In this document: positions 5,247 through 5,362 of the stretch, piece by piece
Position numbering within the stretch: the first letter of the stretch is position 1
How the letters are laid out: each line of letters starts with the position of its first letter
DNA from: Holophagaceae bacterium
GTDB lineage: Bacteria > Acidobacteriota > Holophagae > Holophagales > Holophagaceae
Reading direction: 5' to 3'
Assembly (NCBI GenBank): GCA_025355915.1
Contig: JANXYT010000017.1
Span: 1-5,362, forward strand
DNA length: 5,362 nucleotides
Position numbers and translations under genes: made by a program
The notes under the pieces: generated by a model
Seen by the model: only the letters and a program-made list of their open reading frames with translations
Databases searched by the model: none
What the model was told of the DNA's origin: nothing

Positions 5247-5362
5247 CACCGAGACCTACCACAGCATGGAGCTGGTGCGTCTGGCCTTCCCCCGCCGCAT
5301 GTACACCCAGAGCCACTTCGACTTCGCCGCCGAAGTGATCGCCGAGGTGAAAGCCAAGGCCA
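5105..5362. repeat. Perfect 116-bp inverted duplication (fold-back) around a 26-base spacer
   Basis: Bases 5247-5362 are the exact reverse complement of 5105-5220, checked base by base with no mismatch. The spacer is 5221-5246. The match runs to the last base of the window, so the true arm may be longer. Both arms are tryptophanase coding sequence. A perfect long palindrome inside a conserved gene, located at the end of the sequence, is most simply a chimeric fold-back from library amplification or assembly rather than a natural repeat. Confidence 0.97.
5248..5362 (+). pseudogene. Inverted partial copy of the tryptophanase C-terminal region
   Basis: Read on the + strand from 5248, this stretch encodes TETYHSMELVRLAFPRR and continues through the AEVIAEVKAKA helix. 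It is identical to the corresponding part of the minus-strand tryptophanase fragment because it is the right arm of the fold-back. It has no start of its own and runs off the window. It should not be counted as a second gene unless the inversion is confirmed in independent reads. Confidence 0.7.

Overview
The window is GC-rich chromosomal DNA from a bacterium. Its gene content is ordinary: a LysM cell-wall protein, tRNA-Ala, an ABC-F ATPase, a short-chain dehydrogenase, a class 3 aldehyde dehydrogenase and tryptophanase. Every gap longer than about 100 bases carries a short-period intergenic repeat. From memory, repeats of the CGCAGATNN and CACGAAGA types are common between genes in environmental lineages such as Acidobacteriota (Holophagae/Geothrix-like) and Desulfuromonadota. 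Together with the GC-richness this makes a Holophagae-like acidobacterium my best guess, but nothing in the window proves the taxon.

Layout. 1-190: end of a + strand gene finishing in a LysM domain. 191-240: a short gap with a plausible sigma-70 promoter. 241-316: tRNA-Ala with anticodon GGC and encoded CCA, followed by a perfect 10-bp hairpin. 346-417: an inverted array of 7-nt units. 424-2415: ABC-F protein. 2416-2470: short gap with a -10-like element and a ribosome-binding site. 2471-3280: SDR of the RDH10/17beta-HSD11-like type. 3281-3480: convergent gap with an inverted array of 9-nt units. 3481-4884 (minus): aldehyde dehydrogenase, class 3. 4885-5027: gap with an inverted array of 8-nt units. 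5028-5246 (minus): C-terminal 72 residues of tryptophanase. 5247-5362: a perfect reverse-complement copy of 5105-5220 running to the last base.

How the genes relate. The tRNA and the ABC-F ATPase both serve translation and could share a transcript, because no separate promoter is evident between them. The SDR and ALDH are convergent redox enzymes; their substrates cannot be read from the sequence. Tryptophanase and ALDH are co-directional, but a strong inverted repeat separates them, so joint transcription is uncertain. I see no dedicated defence, mobile or biosynthetic system.

The two most notable things are not genes. First, three unrelated intergenic repeats share one architecture: short tandem units of 7, 9 and 8 nt arranged as facing inverted arms. 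In two of them the arms differ in length by exactly a whole number of units. Second, the window ends in a fold-back of at least 116 bp inside the tryptophanase gene, which is most likely an assembly or amplification artefact, so the gene's true 5' part is missing.
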